A DNA stretch of 64,000 nucleotides, taken from IMG/VR virus record IMGVR_UViG_3300044634_004833, positions 62,001 through 126,000 of that record; one strand, written 5' to 3'. Below, one piece after another: positions 40,984 to 48,695 of the stretch; within the stretch, counting starts at the first letter, position 1; every line of letters starts with the position of its first letter. The translations under genes and the position numbers were made by a program. This DNA comes from a virus. A model generated the notes under the pieces. The model saw only the letters and a program-made list of their open reading frames with translations, was not told the origin of the DNA and ran no database searches.

Positions 40984-41009
40984 TAATTCAACCTAATGGG
41001 GATTGTACT

Positions 41010-41828
41010 ATGCTTAGGCGTTTGTTCACTGATGGCAACGGTGTTGATATTTCTGGCAAAACCCTTATTGTTTTTGATGTAGAAACTACAGGTCTAAATC
41101 CTGAAAATAAACTCACACAGATAACCACCATTTCTGCTGTTAAATACAATTCAAATGGAGATAGATTTGGGGACTCTTTTGACGAACATGTTGTTTTAAA
41201 CAACGATGTAAAAGAAAGACTCGCATTTGAAACAATTTTCCCTGTGCCAGATAATGAAAATATTAGCCAGTGGATTAAGAAGTCTGGCTGGGATTCAAGT
41301 CGGGCTACATTAAATGAATTGCAATCAGTGCAAGCATTTAAAAATTGGGTAGAGAAGCATGAAAATTATTTATTGGTAGGATACAATGTTAATTTTGATA
41401 TTAATATGATTAATTATCAATTGGCAAAAGAAAATAGACAAATTACAAGCAATTGTTATGATGTAATGGAATTGGCAAAAACCACATTCAGAGCTTTAAT
41501 TAATACTATGGCTCAAACTGGCAATACAGTTGCACAAAAATTCATTACAGATATTTCTGTTAATGAAAAACCATCTTATAAGCTTGAATTGATTGGGCCA
41601 GCTTTGGGATTTGCCACAGATAAGTCTCATGAATCTTTGGATGATTGCAAACAAACTGGAAGAATTTATTTTGAAATGAGAAAGATTATTAAAAAGAATA
41701 TTAGAATCATGAAGACACCTGCCTTTATGGAAAATTTTAGGTCTGCTCTCTTATCTTGGAATTATCAGATGTCCAAAAGCAATCGAAAGCAAGTTAATAT
41801 TGCTGTCCATGTTCCATCCGCAGTTTAG
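41010..41828 (+). CDS. DEDDh 3'-5' exonuclease (DNA polymerase III epsilon-like)
   Basis: 272 residues. Exo I is IVFDVETTGLNPENKLTQIT near residue 20 (D-x-E). Exo II is VGYNVNFDINMINYQL near 130 (N-x-x-x-F/D-I). Exo III is DKSHESLDDCKQTGRIYFEM near 210, giving the H and last D of the DEDDh type. It would remove 3' nucleotides in proofreading, repair or degradation of DNA. Standalone, without a polymerase domain. GGGGA upstream of the ATG. It has its own promoter and is followed by the tRNA promoter. Confidence 0.85.
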   Translation: MLRRLFTDGNGVDISGKTLIVFDVETTGLNPENKLTQITTISAVKYNSNGDRFGDSFDEHVVLNNDVKERLAFETIFPVPDNENISQWIKKSGWDSSRATLNELQSVQAFKNWVEKHENYLLVGYNVNFDINMINYQLAKENRQITSNCYDVMELAKTTFRALINTMAQTGNTVAQKFITDISVNEKPSYKLELIGPALGFATDKSHESLDDCKQTGRIYFEMRKIIKKNIRIMKTPAFMENFRSALLSWNYQMSKSNRKQVNIAVHVPSAV

Positions 41829-41829
41829 G

Positions 41830-41859
41830 AGTTGTATTTAACTGGCCAGCCCCTATAAT
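41830..41859 (+). promoter_or_regulatory. Sigma-70-like promoter for the tRNA gene
   Basis: AGTTGTATTT at 41830, CCCC, TATAAT at 41854-41859, exact 24-base phasing. The tRNA begins 22 bases after the -10 box. Confidence 0.7.
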
Positions 41860-41881
41860 TTAATAGTCAACGAAAGTTAAC

Positions 41882-41955
41882 GCTCCCGTAGCTCAACTGG
41901 ATAGAGCAACAGATTTCTACTCTGTAGGTTGCTGATTCGACTTCAGCCGGGAGCA
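41882..41955 (+). tRNA. tRNA-Arg (anticodon TCT)
   Basis: A full cloverleaf: acceptor GCTCCCG (41882-41888) with CGGGAGC (41948-41954); D arm with GCTC/GAGC; anticodon stem ACAGA/TCTGT around loop TTTCTAC, anticodon TCT at 41916-41918; T arm GCTGA/TCAGC with loop TTCGACT. CCA is not encoded. It reads AGA, a frequent arginine codon in these AT-rich genes, so it likely supplements the host tRNA pool. Confidence 0.95.
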
Positions 41956-41983
41956 TTTTGTATTCTTAAAAAAGGAGATTTAA

Positions 41984-42523
41984 ATGGGCAGATTATATGA
42001 TTTCACAAATTTTGATGGCGTAAATTTGTTGAATGATGTGTTTGTTGAAACAGGCACATTTCAAGGTGAAACTCTTGCACAAGCTGTTATTGCTGGATTC
42101 AAAGAAGTCCATACTATTGATGTAGTCCAAAAATATTGTGATAACGCAAAACTTAGATTTAAAGATTATGAAAATCTTCATTGCCATTGCGGAACCAGTC
42201 CTGATATTTTGAGTAAAATATTAGATGGAAAAAAATCAACTACTTTTTGGCTAGATGCTCATTATCAAAATAATGCCGATTTTGAGACTTGTGAAAAATA
42301 TGGTCAATGTCCTGTGCTTGAAGAATTAAAAGTAATTTTTTCAATTGAGTGGCAAGCAAGAATTGTAATTCTAATAGATGACTCACATATGTTTAGGAAT
42401 CCTGATCAAAATCGTTTCAAAGTAGAAGAGTGGCCAAAGGAAGACAAAATATTTTCTATTGTGCCAGAAGGATATACAATTAAAGATATTAATGATATTT
42501 TGATTATAACAAGAAAAGATTAA
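41984..42523 (+). CDS. Class I methyltransferase-like protein
   Basis: 179 residues. VFVETGTFQGETLAQAVIAG resembles the SAM-binding E-x-G-x-x-x-G loop. VHTIDVVQKYCDNAKLRF fits the acidic end of strand 2, TFWLDAHYQN the metal-binding D-x-H seen in small-molecule methyltransferases, and IVILIDDSHMF the following aspartates. Related proteins act on sugars or small hydroxylated compounds. AAGGAG upstream of the ATG. It follows the tRNA. Substrate unknown. Confidence 0.6.
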   Translation: MGRLYDFTNFDGVNLLNDVFVETGTFQGETLAQAVIAGFKEVHTIDVVQKYCDNAKLRFKDYENLHCHCGTSPDILSKILDGKKSTTFWLDAHYQNNADFETCEKYGQCPVLEELKVIFSIEWQARIVILIDDSHMFRNPDQNRFKVEEWPKEDKIFSIVPEGYTIKDINDILIITRKD

Positions 42524-42560
42524 TATTGCTGCTTCTATATTATAATTGGAGGTAATTACT

Positions 42561-42806
42561 ATGGCTAAAGGTTTAAAGGGTAATAAGATCAAGGCAAAGC
42601 GTATTGCCGATGTGCAAAAGGTGCTAAACCAAGTTGCTCATCCTGCTGCTGCAGCCAAGTATAATCATATTCGTGTTCAGTTTGAAGATGGCAAAGAAGC
42701 TCATCTTCTTTTCACTGATGGCGAAATGGAGAAGGCTTTAGCTAGAGCAAAGAAGAATCCAGAAGATTGTCCAAATGTTTCTGTTTTCCGTGATATTTTT
42801 GATTGA
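42561..42806 (+). CDS. Small basic hypothetical protein (81 aa)
   Basis: Unrecognised. A Lys-rich start (MAKGLKGNKIKAKRIADVQK), a likely beta hairpin (NHIRVQFEDGKEAHLLFTDG) and a helix (EMEKALARAKKNPEDCP). The fold could be a small nucleic-acid-binding domain. GGAGG eight bases before ATG 42561 decides the start over ATG 42546. Confidence 0.65.
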   Translation: MAKGLKGNKIKAKRIADVQKVLNQVAHPAAAAKYNHIRVQFEDGKEAHLLFTDGEMEKALARAKKNPEDCPNVSVFRDIFD

Positions 42807-42828
42807 TTGATACTTATTTAAATTTACT

Positions 42829-43032
42829 ATGACACCAGAACTACTTTTATCAGATAAGTTTGTTGAATTTTCACAAAAAATCTCTGCTCTTCATGAATCG
42901 AAGAAAAAGATCAGTACAGAATTAAAGAAGGTTGTTGAAGAGGGCAAGGCTAATCTCAAGAAGATTGACGATGAAGCCACTGTTTTAACAGCTGAATTTG
43001 AAACTTGGCAAAAAGAACAGGTCAAGAAGTAA
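42829..43032 (+). CDS. Small coiled-coil protein (67 aa)
   Basis: Almost wholly helical and charged: FVEFSQKISALHESKKKIST followed by ELKKVVEEGKANLKKIDDEA. A short dimeric or trimeric coiled coil is likely. No ribosome site is obvious. Its stop codon overlaps the next gene's start as TAATG. Confidence 0.55.
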   Translation: MTPELLLSDKFVEFSQKISALHESKKKISTELKKVVEEGKANLKKIDDEATVLTAEFETWQKEQVKK

Positions 43033-43673
43033 TGGTATTGAATCCTTTAAAGAGTCATCCATCTATAAAGATGGATGACTTATCTGTTAATTTAAACAAA
43101 GGTTGGGCATACCAAGCTTTGCCTGGATATATTGAGTATGATAAAGAATACTGGGAAAAATATATTGTATATGAAACAAATGATATTTGCAAGAAGCTAA
43201 ATGATTTCAGGTGTTCTATAACAGAAAAATATTGTACAAATGTATTAGACGTTGGGATAGGAAGTGGAATATTTTTAAAGAATTTAAATATTAATAAAAA
43301 AGGTTTTGATGTTAATAAACATGCAGTAGAATGGTTGAAAAATAATAATTTATATCATAACCCTTATGAAGAAAAAAATGATTTTGATGGTTTTTGTTTT
43401 TGGGATGTTTTAGAGCATTTTGAAAATCCAAATGATATTTTATGTAAAATTCCAAAAAATAGTTATGTTATAACTTCTTTGCCAATATTTAACGATATAA
43501 CAAAAGTTCATTTATCAAAACATTATAGACCAAATGAACACTTATGTTATTTTACTTCTGATGGATTAATAAATTTCTTTTCAGAATTGTTATTTGATTG
43601 TGTTGAAATAAGAAGCGATGAAATAAAAATCGGCAGGCAAGATGTTTTAGCTTTTGTTTTTAAAAAATCTTAA
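43032..43673 (+). CDS. SAM-dependent methyltransferase
   Basis: 213 residues. TNVLDVGIGSGIFLKNLNIN is motif I with the G-x-G-x-G loop. KKGFDVNKHAVEWLKNN is motif II. FDGFCFWDVLEHFENPNDIL is the typical W-D-x-L-E-H-x-x-x-P motif of sugar and small-molecule methyltransferases. ATG 43032 overlaps the previous stop (TAATG); the longer frame to 43005 is antisense-like noise. It converges with the GT9-like gene (4-base overlap). Probably part of a second glycan locus. Confidence 0.8.
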   Translation: MVLNPLKSHPSIKMDDLSVNLNKGWAYQALPGYIEYDKEYWEKYIVYETNDICKKLNDFRCSITEKYCTNVLDVGIGSGIFLKNLNINKKGFDVNKHAVEWLKNNNLYHNPYEEKNDFDGFCFWDVLEHFENPNDILCKIPKNSYVITSLPIFNDITKVHLSKHYRPNEHLCYFTSDGLINFFSELLFDCVEIRSDEIKIGRQDVLAFVFKKS

Positions 43674-44671
43674 ATTTCAAAAGCAAATGAATCACACAAG
43701 TTTGAATAAAATAGATCTGGTTTGTTGCAAAATGGATAGTAACATCTTTTATTATCGAATAAATGACCATTTGTCGATTTTATTTTAATATTTTCTTTTG
43801 AAAATTTTTGTCCAGCTATAACAGATAAGCATGAATCAACTCCAATATAACCAGAAGATTTTTTTACTATTTCTATGCTTTCCTCTATATTTGAATCTTT
43901 TATGTGCAATATATTTGGATGAGGGTTTTTACAGTTACAAAAAACACAAACTAAATAAGTGCTTTTAGATTTGCATAAGTTATAAACACAATTTATTTCT
44001 TCTTCAGACATTTGTCTATTTTGCAGGTCTCTGTTTGGGTCTCTATTGCTAACTGTGACCATGCTTACATAAAACTGTGGCAAATTAAATTTTTTAATAT
44101 CTACATTATTGTTAGACATTAGAGAAGAATATTTTGGTGTTATTTCATTCTTATGTATTCTTGGAAAAACTTCGGCAATGCTAAAGTCTACCGTCTTGAA
44201 AGTTTTGTTTTTTATATAAGGATTATTTGTTGCAACTAAATAGTCTTTTAATTGTGGCCAGTTGTCGAAGTGGTATCTATCTTCTGGAAATTTATTAAAC
44301 AAATTAATTACATTTAAATTTGGATAGCATAACTTAATAAGTTTTGTAATTTCATTTGCACCTCTTGTAGCTAAAACAACTTGATTCAAACTTTCTATTT
44401 TGTCTGCAAATAAGTGAGATTCTACAGAGATAAAGTCTCCTATTCCGCCAGTTATTATAGCATCATATTTTATTGCCCTATCAAACCAATTATTATTTGG
44501 TATTTTTGGAGCTTCAAAAATTTTGTTGCTTGTTTTATGAACTCTTTGGTTGTCTATTGTTTTTATTTTATCATTACGCCAATTAATATTAGATGTTGGT
44601 ACGCTGCCTCCTCGTCTTTCGATAGACTTGCGTACTAAATCTTGTATTTTTATTGTTTTATTGTTTTCCAT
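43670..44671 (-). CDS. GT9-like glycosyltransferase (heptosyltransferase-type fold)
   Basis: 333 residues. YDAIITGGIGDFISVESHLF resembles the N-terminal G-G-I/L-G-D-x-x motif of GT9 enzymes and their relatives. A late SSGYIGVDSCLSVIAGQKFS resembles the donor-binding G-x-D-S/T-x-x-x-H/Q-x-A region. Catalytic residues between these are not clear. It starts at ATG 44671, overlapping the stop of the upstream membrane-protein gene. Donor and acceptor unknown. Confidence 0.6.
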   Translation of the reverse strand: MENNKTIKIQDLVRKSIERRGGSVPTSNINWRNDKIKTIDNQRVHKTSNKIFEAPKIPNNNWFDRAIKYDAIITGGIGDFISVESHLFADKIESLNQVVLATRGANEITKLIKLCYPNLNVINLFNKFPEDRYHFDNWPQLKDYLVATNNPYIKNKTFKTVDFSIAEVFPRIHKNEITPKYSSLMSNNNVDIKKFNLPQFYVSMVTVSNRDPNRDLQNRQMSEEEINCVYNLCKSKSTYLVCVFCNCKNPHPNILHIKDSNIEESIEIVKKSSGYIGVDSCLSVIAGQKFSKENIKIKSTNGHLFDNKRCYYPFCNKPDLFYSNLCDSFAFEI

Positions 44672-44961
44672 CAAGAGTTAATATATTTTTGTCTTAGTTC
44701 TTCTGCAAGTTCTTCAGCAATTGCTGCATTCACGTTTCTTCTTGTCAATTCTTTTATTAGATTTTTTTCTATGAACAGCTTATATGCTAAACCTTTTCTT
44801 TTGGCACTTTTCTTAATAAAATCTTGTCCTTTTTTGCATTCCTGTAATATTCTGAAAGCACCTATGCATATTGAAATTATCATAAGAATTGTAAATGGGT
44901 CAAAACCAATAGCATCATCAAATTTGTCGTGTACTATTTTTGATATATCTTTTTCATTCAT
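44671..44961 (-). CDS. Single-pass membrane protein (96 aa)
   Basis: Starts MNEKDISKIVHDKFDDAIG and has one hydrophobic segment, DPFTILMIISICIGAFRIL, followed by a basic helical tail (KGQDFIKKSAKRKGLAYKLF, TRRNVNAAIAEELAEELRQK). ATG 44961 is chosen because GGAG lies six bases upstream; two in-frame upstream ATGs lack a site. The positive tail suggests the C-terminus stays inside. Function unknown. Confidence 0.6.
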   Translation of the reverse strand: MNEKDISKIVHDKFDDAIGFDPFTILMIISICIGAFRILQECKKGQDFIKKSAKRKGLAYKLFIEKNLIKELTRRNVNAAIAEELAEELRQKYINS

Positions 44962-45002
44962 AGTTGTCTCCATTTTTGTTTCCATACTATATAGGTTTGT
45001 AT

Positions 45003-45038
45003 AAAAAAAAAGAGTCTGGTTGCCCAGACTCTTTTTTG
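45003..45038. terminator. Bidirectional terminator hairpin
   Basis: AAAAGAGTCTGG (45008-45019) pairs with CCAGACTCTTTT (45024-45035), flanked by an A-run on the left and a T-run on the right. It lies just after the stop of the minus-strand gene at 45055. Confidence 0.8.
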
Positions 45039-45054
45039 TTTCGTTAAGTATAAA

Positions 45055-45327
45055 TCATGTGCTTGATACAACGCCAATAACGTCTGTTATGGTTTGAAGT
45101 GTGTCGGTGAATTCAGCACCGTCAGCCATTTCTGTAACCTTAACATCTTGACCAACGCCACCAGCGGCGGTTGTCATATAACCTGTTCTCTGAGCAGAGA
45201 CAGGGATTGTGGCGGGTTGGCCAGCAGCAGTGTTTGGATTGGTGATGTAAGTAACGCTTGTGTCCAAGGATCCCTCGTCAGCCAAGTTTCTGGCTTCTGG
45301 AGTTAGCCTTAATTGATAAGTTGCCAT
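45055..45327 (-). CDS. Small Thr-rich structural-like protein (90 aa)
   Basis: MATYQLRLTPEARNLADEGS, then NPNTAAGQPATIPVSAQRTG and a late GAEFTDTLQTITDVIGVVSS. The final block resembles GQRFNDTPQNLADVMGAINP in the first 75 residues of the RCC1 fibre at 57.3 kb, suggesting a shared baseplate or virion-docking element. An exact TATAAATA lies upstream, with AGGAG six bases before the ATG. Probably a late virion protein; this is inference. Confidence 0.7.
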   Translation of the reverse strand: MATYQLRLTPEARNLADEGSLDTSVTYITNPNTAAGQPATIPVSAQRTGYMTTAAGGVGQDVKVTEMADGAEFTDTLQTITDVIGVVSST

Positions 45328-45382
45328 AATTTTCTCCTATAAAAAAAGGTCATGCATGCCTCTATTAGGCACAGTTATATAT

Positions 45383-45390
45383 TATTTATA
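45383..45390 (-). promoter_or_regulatory. T4-late-type promoter TATAAATA (minus)
   Basis: Exact TATAAATA on the minus strand, about 55 bases before ATG 45327. Divergent from the sigma-70-like promoter at 45432. Confidence 0.6.
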
Positions 45391-45431
45391 TACTTTCTTT
45401 TCATTTTATATACAATTTTTTTATACCAATT

Positions 45432-45461
45432 GGTTGTTTGCCGTGGGTAGCCCCCTACAAT
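45432..45461 (+). promoter_or_regulatory. Sigma-70-like promoter
   Basis: GGTTGTTTG at 45432, CCCCC, TACAAT at 45456-45461, exact 24-base phasing. Drives the gene at 45507. Confidence 0.65.
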
Positions 45462-45506
45462 TTGAAGTGTCAGGCCGAAAGTAAAGTTATGAAAGGAAGG
45501 CAAATC

Positions 45507-45845
45507 ATGAAAAATGAAAAAGAAGTTTTGTGGGATGAAATTGATATTGGCACCCATCCATACAGTGAAATAGGTGTTGCAACTACAGATGCTGATTATC
45601 TTACAAAAGCCAAACAGGAAGCAGTCGCTTTTCGTCGCCAACTTATTCGTAAGTTTGGCAAGAGGGAAGATGCTGAATTCTTGGTACGCAAAATTAAGCA
45701 GCCTGACAACATTTATTACAATGTTGTTTTGACTTATCAGATCAACGACTTTGATTCATCTAACTTTGCATTTATTCAAGTGGAAGAATCTATTCCAGAC
45801 CATTGGGATGATATGGCTAAAAAGGAATTAGCTCAAGTTAAATAG
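45507..45845 (+). CDS. Hypothetical protein (112 aa)
   Basis: Unrecognised. MKNEKEVLWDEIDIGTHPYS, YLTKAKQEAVAFRRQLIRKF (helix), and YYNVVLTYQINDFDSSNFAF (strands) suggest a compact alpha/beta domain. ATG 45507 has GGAAGG upstream and lies about 40 bases after the predicted transcript start. The longer frame from 45438 would begin before the promoter. Confidence 0.6.
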   Translation: MKNEKEVLWDEIDIGTHPYSEIGVATTDADYLTKAKQEAVAFRRQLIRKFGKREDAEFLVRKIKQPDNIYYNVVLTYQINDFDSSNFAFIQVEESIPDHWDDMAKKELAQVK

Positions 45846-45876
45846 ACAAACCCGCTAAACTACGCATATATACAGT

Positions 45877-46611
45877 ATGCGTAGTTTATTTGATTTTTAT
45901 GAAAGCAAAAAGTCTACTCTTGAGTACCATGAGACTCTTAATCCAAAACTATGGATCGGAGAGAAGCTTAAACCTCAAATTAGACAAAAACTTCTTGAAA
46001 TAGCTAATTTTTGGGCAGAGCATGCTTTAATTCCTGAAGATGCAATACAGGATATAACATTGGTAGGCGGAAATGCCAATTTTAATTATACAGATTTGTC
46101 AGATGTTGATTTGCACCTCTTAATAGACAAATCAAAAATAGCAGAATGCGAAGATAAAATACTAGATGAATATCTAAAAGATAAAAAAGCTATATGGGGT
46201 CTTACTCATGACCTTCAGATTTATGGCATACCTGTAGAGATATATGCACAGGACATTTCTGAAAAGACAAGCAAAGACCAAGGGGTTTTTTCAGTAAAAA
46301 ACAACAAATGGGTTAGCAAACCAACATATAAAAGAATTAATATAAACGATCCTATTATTCAAAAAAAAGCAAGATCTATAGAAAATGTTATTAATTATTT
46401 TATGCAAAATAAAGTAGATAATCTTCAATTGTTAAATAATTTTAAAGATAAAGTAAGAAACATGAGAGGCACTGCCATTAAAAGAGGTGGTGAATTTAGT
46501 GTTGAAAATTTAGCATTCAAAGAATTAAGAAATAAAGGTCTGCTTGATAAATTTACTAATTATATTGTAAGCATCGAAGATAAGAAACTTAGTTTGGGGG
46601 AAAATGATTAA
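45877..46611 (+). CDS. Pol-beta-type nucleotidyltransferase
   Basis: 244 residues. ITLVGGNANFNYTDLSDVDL followed by HLLIDKS is the minimal nucleotidyltransferase signature: G-G/S motif and the D-x-D catalytic pair. PVEIYAQD near residue 125 supplies the third acidic residue. NPKLWIGEKLKPQIRQKLLE before it is typical of a phage group of these proteins. It would transfer a nucleoside monophosphate to protein, RNA or a small molecule. The start MRSLFDFYESKK resembles a shortened targeting-like motif. It overlaps the next gene by 8 bases. Confidence 0.75.
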   Translation: MRSLFDFYESKKSTLEYHETLNPKLWIGEKLKPQIRQKLLEIANFWAEHALIPEDAIQDITLVGGNANFNYTDLSDVDLHLLIDKSKIAECEDKILDEYLKDKKAIWGLTHDLQIYGIPVEIYAQDISEKTSKDQGVFSVKNNKWVSKPTYKRININDPIIQKKARSIENVINYFMQNKVDNLQLLNNFKDKVRNMRGTAIKRGGEFSVENLAFKELRNKGLLDKFTNYIVSIEDKKLSLGEND

Positions 46612-46843
46612 ATTCAATGATTGGATACACACAAGAGAATCAAGTGCCTCGACCAGAAACAAATGGATGGCTGCTTTAGGTCTTCAGCCAATGTATTCAG
46701 CAGATGTGTTTGGACATGCAACTCCAAGACCTTGGGTTGCAGAAAAACTACTTAAAAATTTAAAGAAGAAAAAGAAGAAGAAGAAGAAGAAATCTAAACA
46801 CAAAAAGCACAAAACCTTTAAGGAGTTTTTGGAAAACAAATAG
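46604..46843 (+). CDS. Lys-rich basic protein with targeting-like motif at both ends (79 aa)
   Basis: Begins MIKFNDWIHTRES and ends KTFKEFLENK, both matching the capsid-targeting-like pattern. Between them is a run of ten lysines inside LLKNLKKKKKKKKKKSKHKK. Such a composition suggests a DNA-condensing internal head protein or peptide. ATG 46604 lies within the end of the preceding gene, with GGGG upstream. The polylysine codons (AAG/AAA tract at 46763-46795) are slippage-prone. Confidence 0.7.
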   Translation: MIKFNDWIHTRESSASTRNKWMAALGLQPMYSADVFGHATPRPWVAEKLLKNLKKKKKKKKKKSKHKKHKTFKEFLENK

Positions 46844-46864
46844 GCATCGTTATAATTATTCATA

Positions 46865-47215
46865 ATGATTTTTAAAGAATGCCGCAACTGCAAAGAACAA
46901 AGAATACTAGAAGATTTTCCTCTTTTTTCAACTAAAGAAGCTGGAAGAAAAAATACCTGCAAAATTTGTACTTATAAACTAAGTGAGATCAGACGGCATC
47001 TAAAAATTACAAATCCTCCACCGCCTCCCGGCAACTGTCCGATTTGTAATTTCTTTACTGATTCATGGATACTTGATCATTGTCATTTTTCAAATGCTTT
47101 TCGTGGATACATATGTAATTCTTGCAACCTTGGTCTTGGTAGATTTAATGATGATATTGATATTTTGAGAAAAGCAATTGATTACCTTGGCAGGCAGACC
47201 ACTCCTGTTCCTTAA
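46865..47215 (+). CDS. Endonuclease VII-like HNH nuclease
   Basis: 116 residues. Zinc-binding cysteines occur in FKECRNCKEQ, CKICTYK, and NCPICNFF. WILDHCHFSNAFRGYICNSC followed by NLGLGRFNDD is the T4 gp49 signature (D-H-C/D-H-x(n)-R-G-x-x-C-x-x-C-N-x-x-L-G). T4 endonuclease VII resolves Holliday junctions and branched DNA before packaging. The protein is shorter than T4 gp49 (157 residues), lacking most of the C-terminal part. Start ATG 46865 lacks a clear ribosome site. Identity of the family is good. Confidence 0.85.
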   Translation: MIFKECRNCKEQRILEDFPLFSTKEAGRKNTCKICTYKLSEIRRHLKITNPPPPPGNCPICNFFTDSWILDHCHFSNAFRGYICNSCNLGLGRFNDDIDILRKAIDYLGRQTTPVP

Positions 47216-47218
47216 TCC

Positions 47219-47461
47219 TTAGTCTTTTCTAATGCCTTGTACTTTTGGATTGGAATCCATTTTTTTTATTATGTTCAAAGCTTTCCAAGGAGCCTTTTTG
47301 GAAAGATTCTTTAACCTAACATGGTCTTTAGCATCAATTGTATAAGTATAAAGTCTATCCCCTATGTAAACCATTACACGGCCATCGCTGAACCAGCCAG
47401 CATATTTAATTTGTTTTTCATCGGCTTCAAAAAGCCATTGTTTAAATTGTAATTGACTCAT
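47219..47461 (-). CDS. Small protein with capsid-targeting-like start (80 aa)
   Basis: Begins MSQLQFKQWLFEADEKQ, one of the best matches to the motif, with L-F-E followed by A as in T4-type prohead cleavage sites. The remainder is a small beta domain (IKYAGWFSDGRVMVYIGDRL, then YTYTIDAKDH) and a basic helix (KAPWKALNIIKKMDSNPK). It converges with the endonuclease VII-like gene. Probably a small internal head protein. Confidence 0.7.
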   Translation of the reverse strand: MSQLQFKQWLFEADEKQIKYAGWFSDGRVMVYIGDRLYTYTIDAKDHVRLKNLSKKAPWKALNIIKKMDSNPKVQGIRKD

Positions 47462-47542
47462 TGTTGTATATATTTGAATTTGCCTATTATTTTTGTTGAC
47501 TCATTGTCGATTTGTTGGCATGATAATAACAAGGGGAAATAT

Positions 47543-48571
47543 ATGCTTATTGACAAGCCTTCATTACAATTTAAACAAAACAAACACACAACCTATGTTG
47601 GCGATTCTTTGCAATTTTTAAAAGCACTTCCAGAAGACCCTATTTTCAATCTTATCTTCACCTCCCCTCCGTACAATCTTGGCAAGACCTATGAAGATAA
47701 AGTTGAAATTGGAGAATATTTAAAGCTAATAATTCCTATTTTAGAAGAATCATTTAAAAGACTTGCTCCAGATGGCTCGTTGATTCTTCAGGTAGGCAAT
47801 TATATTACATCTGGAAAGACTAGAGTTCCACTTGACTACATATTCTTTCCATGCTTAAGCCAATTAGGATTTATATTTCAACAAAGAATCATATGGCATT
47901 ATCGACATGGCCTTCATGGTAAAAATAGATTTGATGGAAGACATGAAGCTGCTATGTGGTTCACCAAGAACGAAGACTATAAGTTCAATATTGATCCTGT
48001 AAGAGTTCCACAACTTTATCCCAATTACAAGAACAAAGGTGTTAAAACAGCAAACCCTATGGGTAAGAACCCTAGTGATACTTGGGAAATGGAAGCCCCA
48101 GAACTTATGACGGCAGATTTCATTGATAACATTCCTAATGTTAAGAAGAACCATTGTGAAAAAGTTGATCTTGTAAACCCTGTTTCAGCAGATGAAACCC
48201 ATCCTTGCCAGTTCCCTGTAGGTCTGGCAGAACGATTCATTTTGTCAATGACAGACAAAGGCGACGTTGTTTTCGACCCATTTGCAGGAGTTGGATCCTG
48301 TGGGGTTGCAGCAGTTATGAACGAAAGAATTTATCTTGGTTGCGACTTAATTGAACGATATGGACTAACTGCCGACCAAAGAATAGAAGATCATCTTCAA
48401 GGAAAGAGGAAGTACAGGCCTCATAACGCTAAGATTCCCGATCCTGCCAATAGTAGTTGTGGCCCTAATCCCAAACCCAAGAAATCAGACCATAAACAAG
48501 CGCAAAAGCCAACCTCTGCCTCGTTTGATTGGTCAAGCATCCAAATAAATTTGAACGATTTAGTCAAGTAG
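47543..48571 (+). CDS. Beta-class DNA methyltransferase 1
   Basis: 342 residues. FTSPPYNLGKTYEDK is motif IV (S-P-P-Y), which comes before motif I, FDPFAGVGSCGVAA; this order marks the beta class. It is an N4-cytosine or N6-adenine methyltransferase; S-P-P-Y is common in N4-cytosine enzymes. IIWHYRHGLHGKNRFDGRHE and NPMGKNPSDTW are shared with the following paralogue. ATG 47543 has AGGGG six bases upstream; the frame's earlier start at 47453 lies over a divergent gene. First gene of the module at 47.5-54.7 kb. Confidence 0.88.
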   Translation: MLIDKPSLQFKQNKHTTYVGDSLQFLKALPEDPIFNLIFTSPPYNLGKTYEDKVEIGEYLKLIIPILEESFKRLAPDGSLILQVGNYITSGKTRVPLDYIFFPCLSQLGFIFQQRIIWHYRHGLHGKNRFDGRHEAAMWFTKNEDYKFNIDPVRVPQLYPNYKNKGVKTANPMGKNPSDTWEMEAPELMTADFIDNIPNVKKNHCEKVDLVNPVSADETHPCQFPVGLAERFILSMTDKGDVVFDPFAGVGSCGVAAVMNERIYLGCDLIERYGLTADQRIEDHLQGKRKYRPHNAKIPDPANSSCGPNPKPKKSDHKQAQKPTSASFDWSSIQINLNDLVK

Positions 48572-48600
48572 GTTGTTTTTTTTGTAGTCCTCCCTAAAAC
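48571..48600 (+). promoter_or_regulatory. Sigma-70-like promoter before methyltransferase 2
   Basis: GGTTGTTTTTTTT at 48571 and TCCC-TAAAAC with the box at 48595-48600. The upstream part is excellent; the -10 is weak. Phasing is exactly 24 bases. Confidence 0.5.
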
Positions 48601-48610
48601 TATATTGTGG

Positions 48611-48657
48611 GCAGGGAAAGACCCCCTGCGATAAGTTTTTCAAATACTCTAGTGGCC
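48611..48657 (+). ncRNA. Shared structured 5' leader element, copy C
   Basis: CTGCGATAA (48626-48634) and TAGTGGCC (48650-48657) match copies A and B. GCAGGG (48611-48616) can pair with CCCTGC (48624-48629). It lies 38 bases before ATG 48696. Function unknown. Confidence 0.5.
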
Positions 48658-48695
48658 GGGAAGCCATTAACTAAAGTATGGAAGGAGGTGCAGCG

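Noticed and set aside
47496-47527. Consensus-like promoter TTGACT ... GATAAT before methyltransferase 1
   Set aside because: The spacer is about 20 bases and the C-tract is missing, so it was not called, although some promoter must serve this gene.
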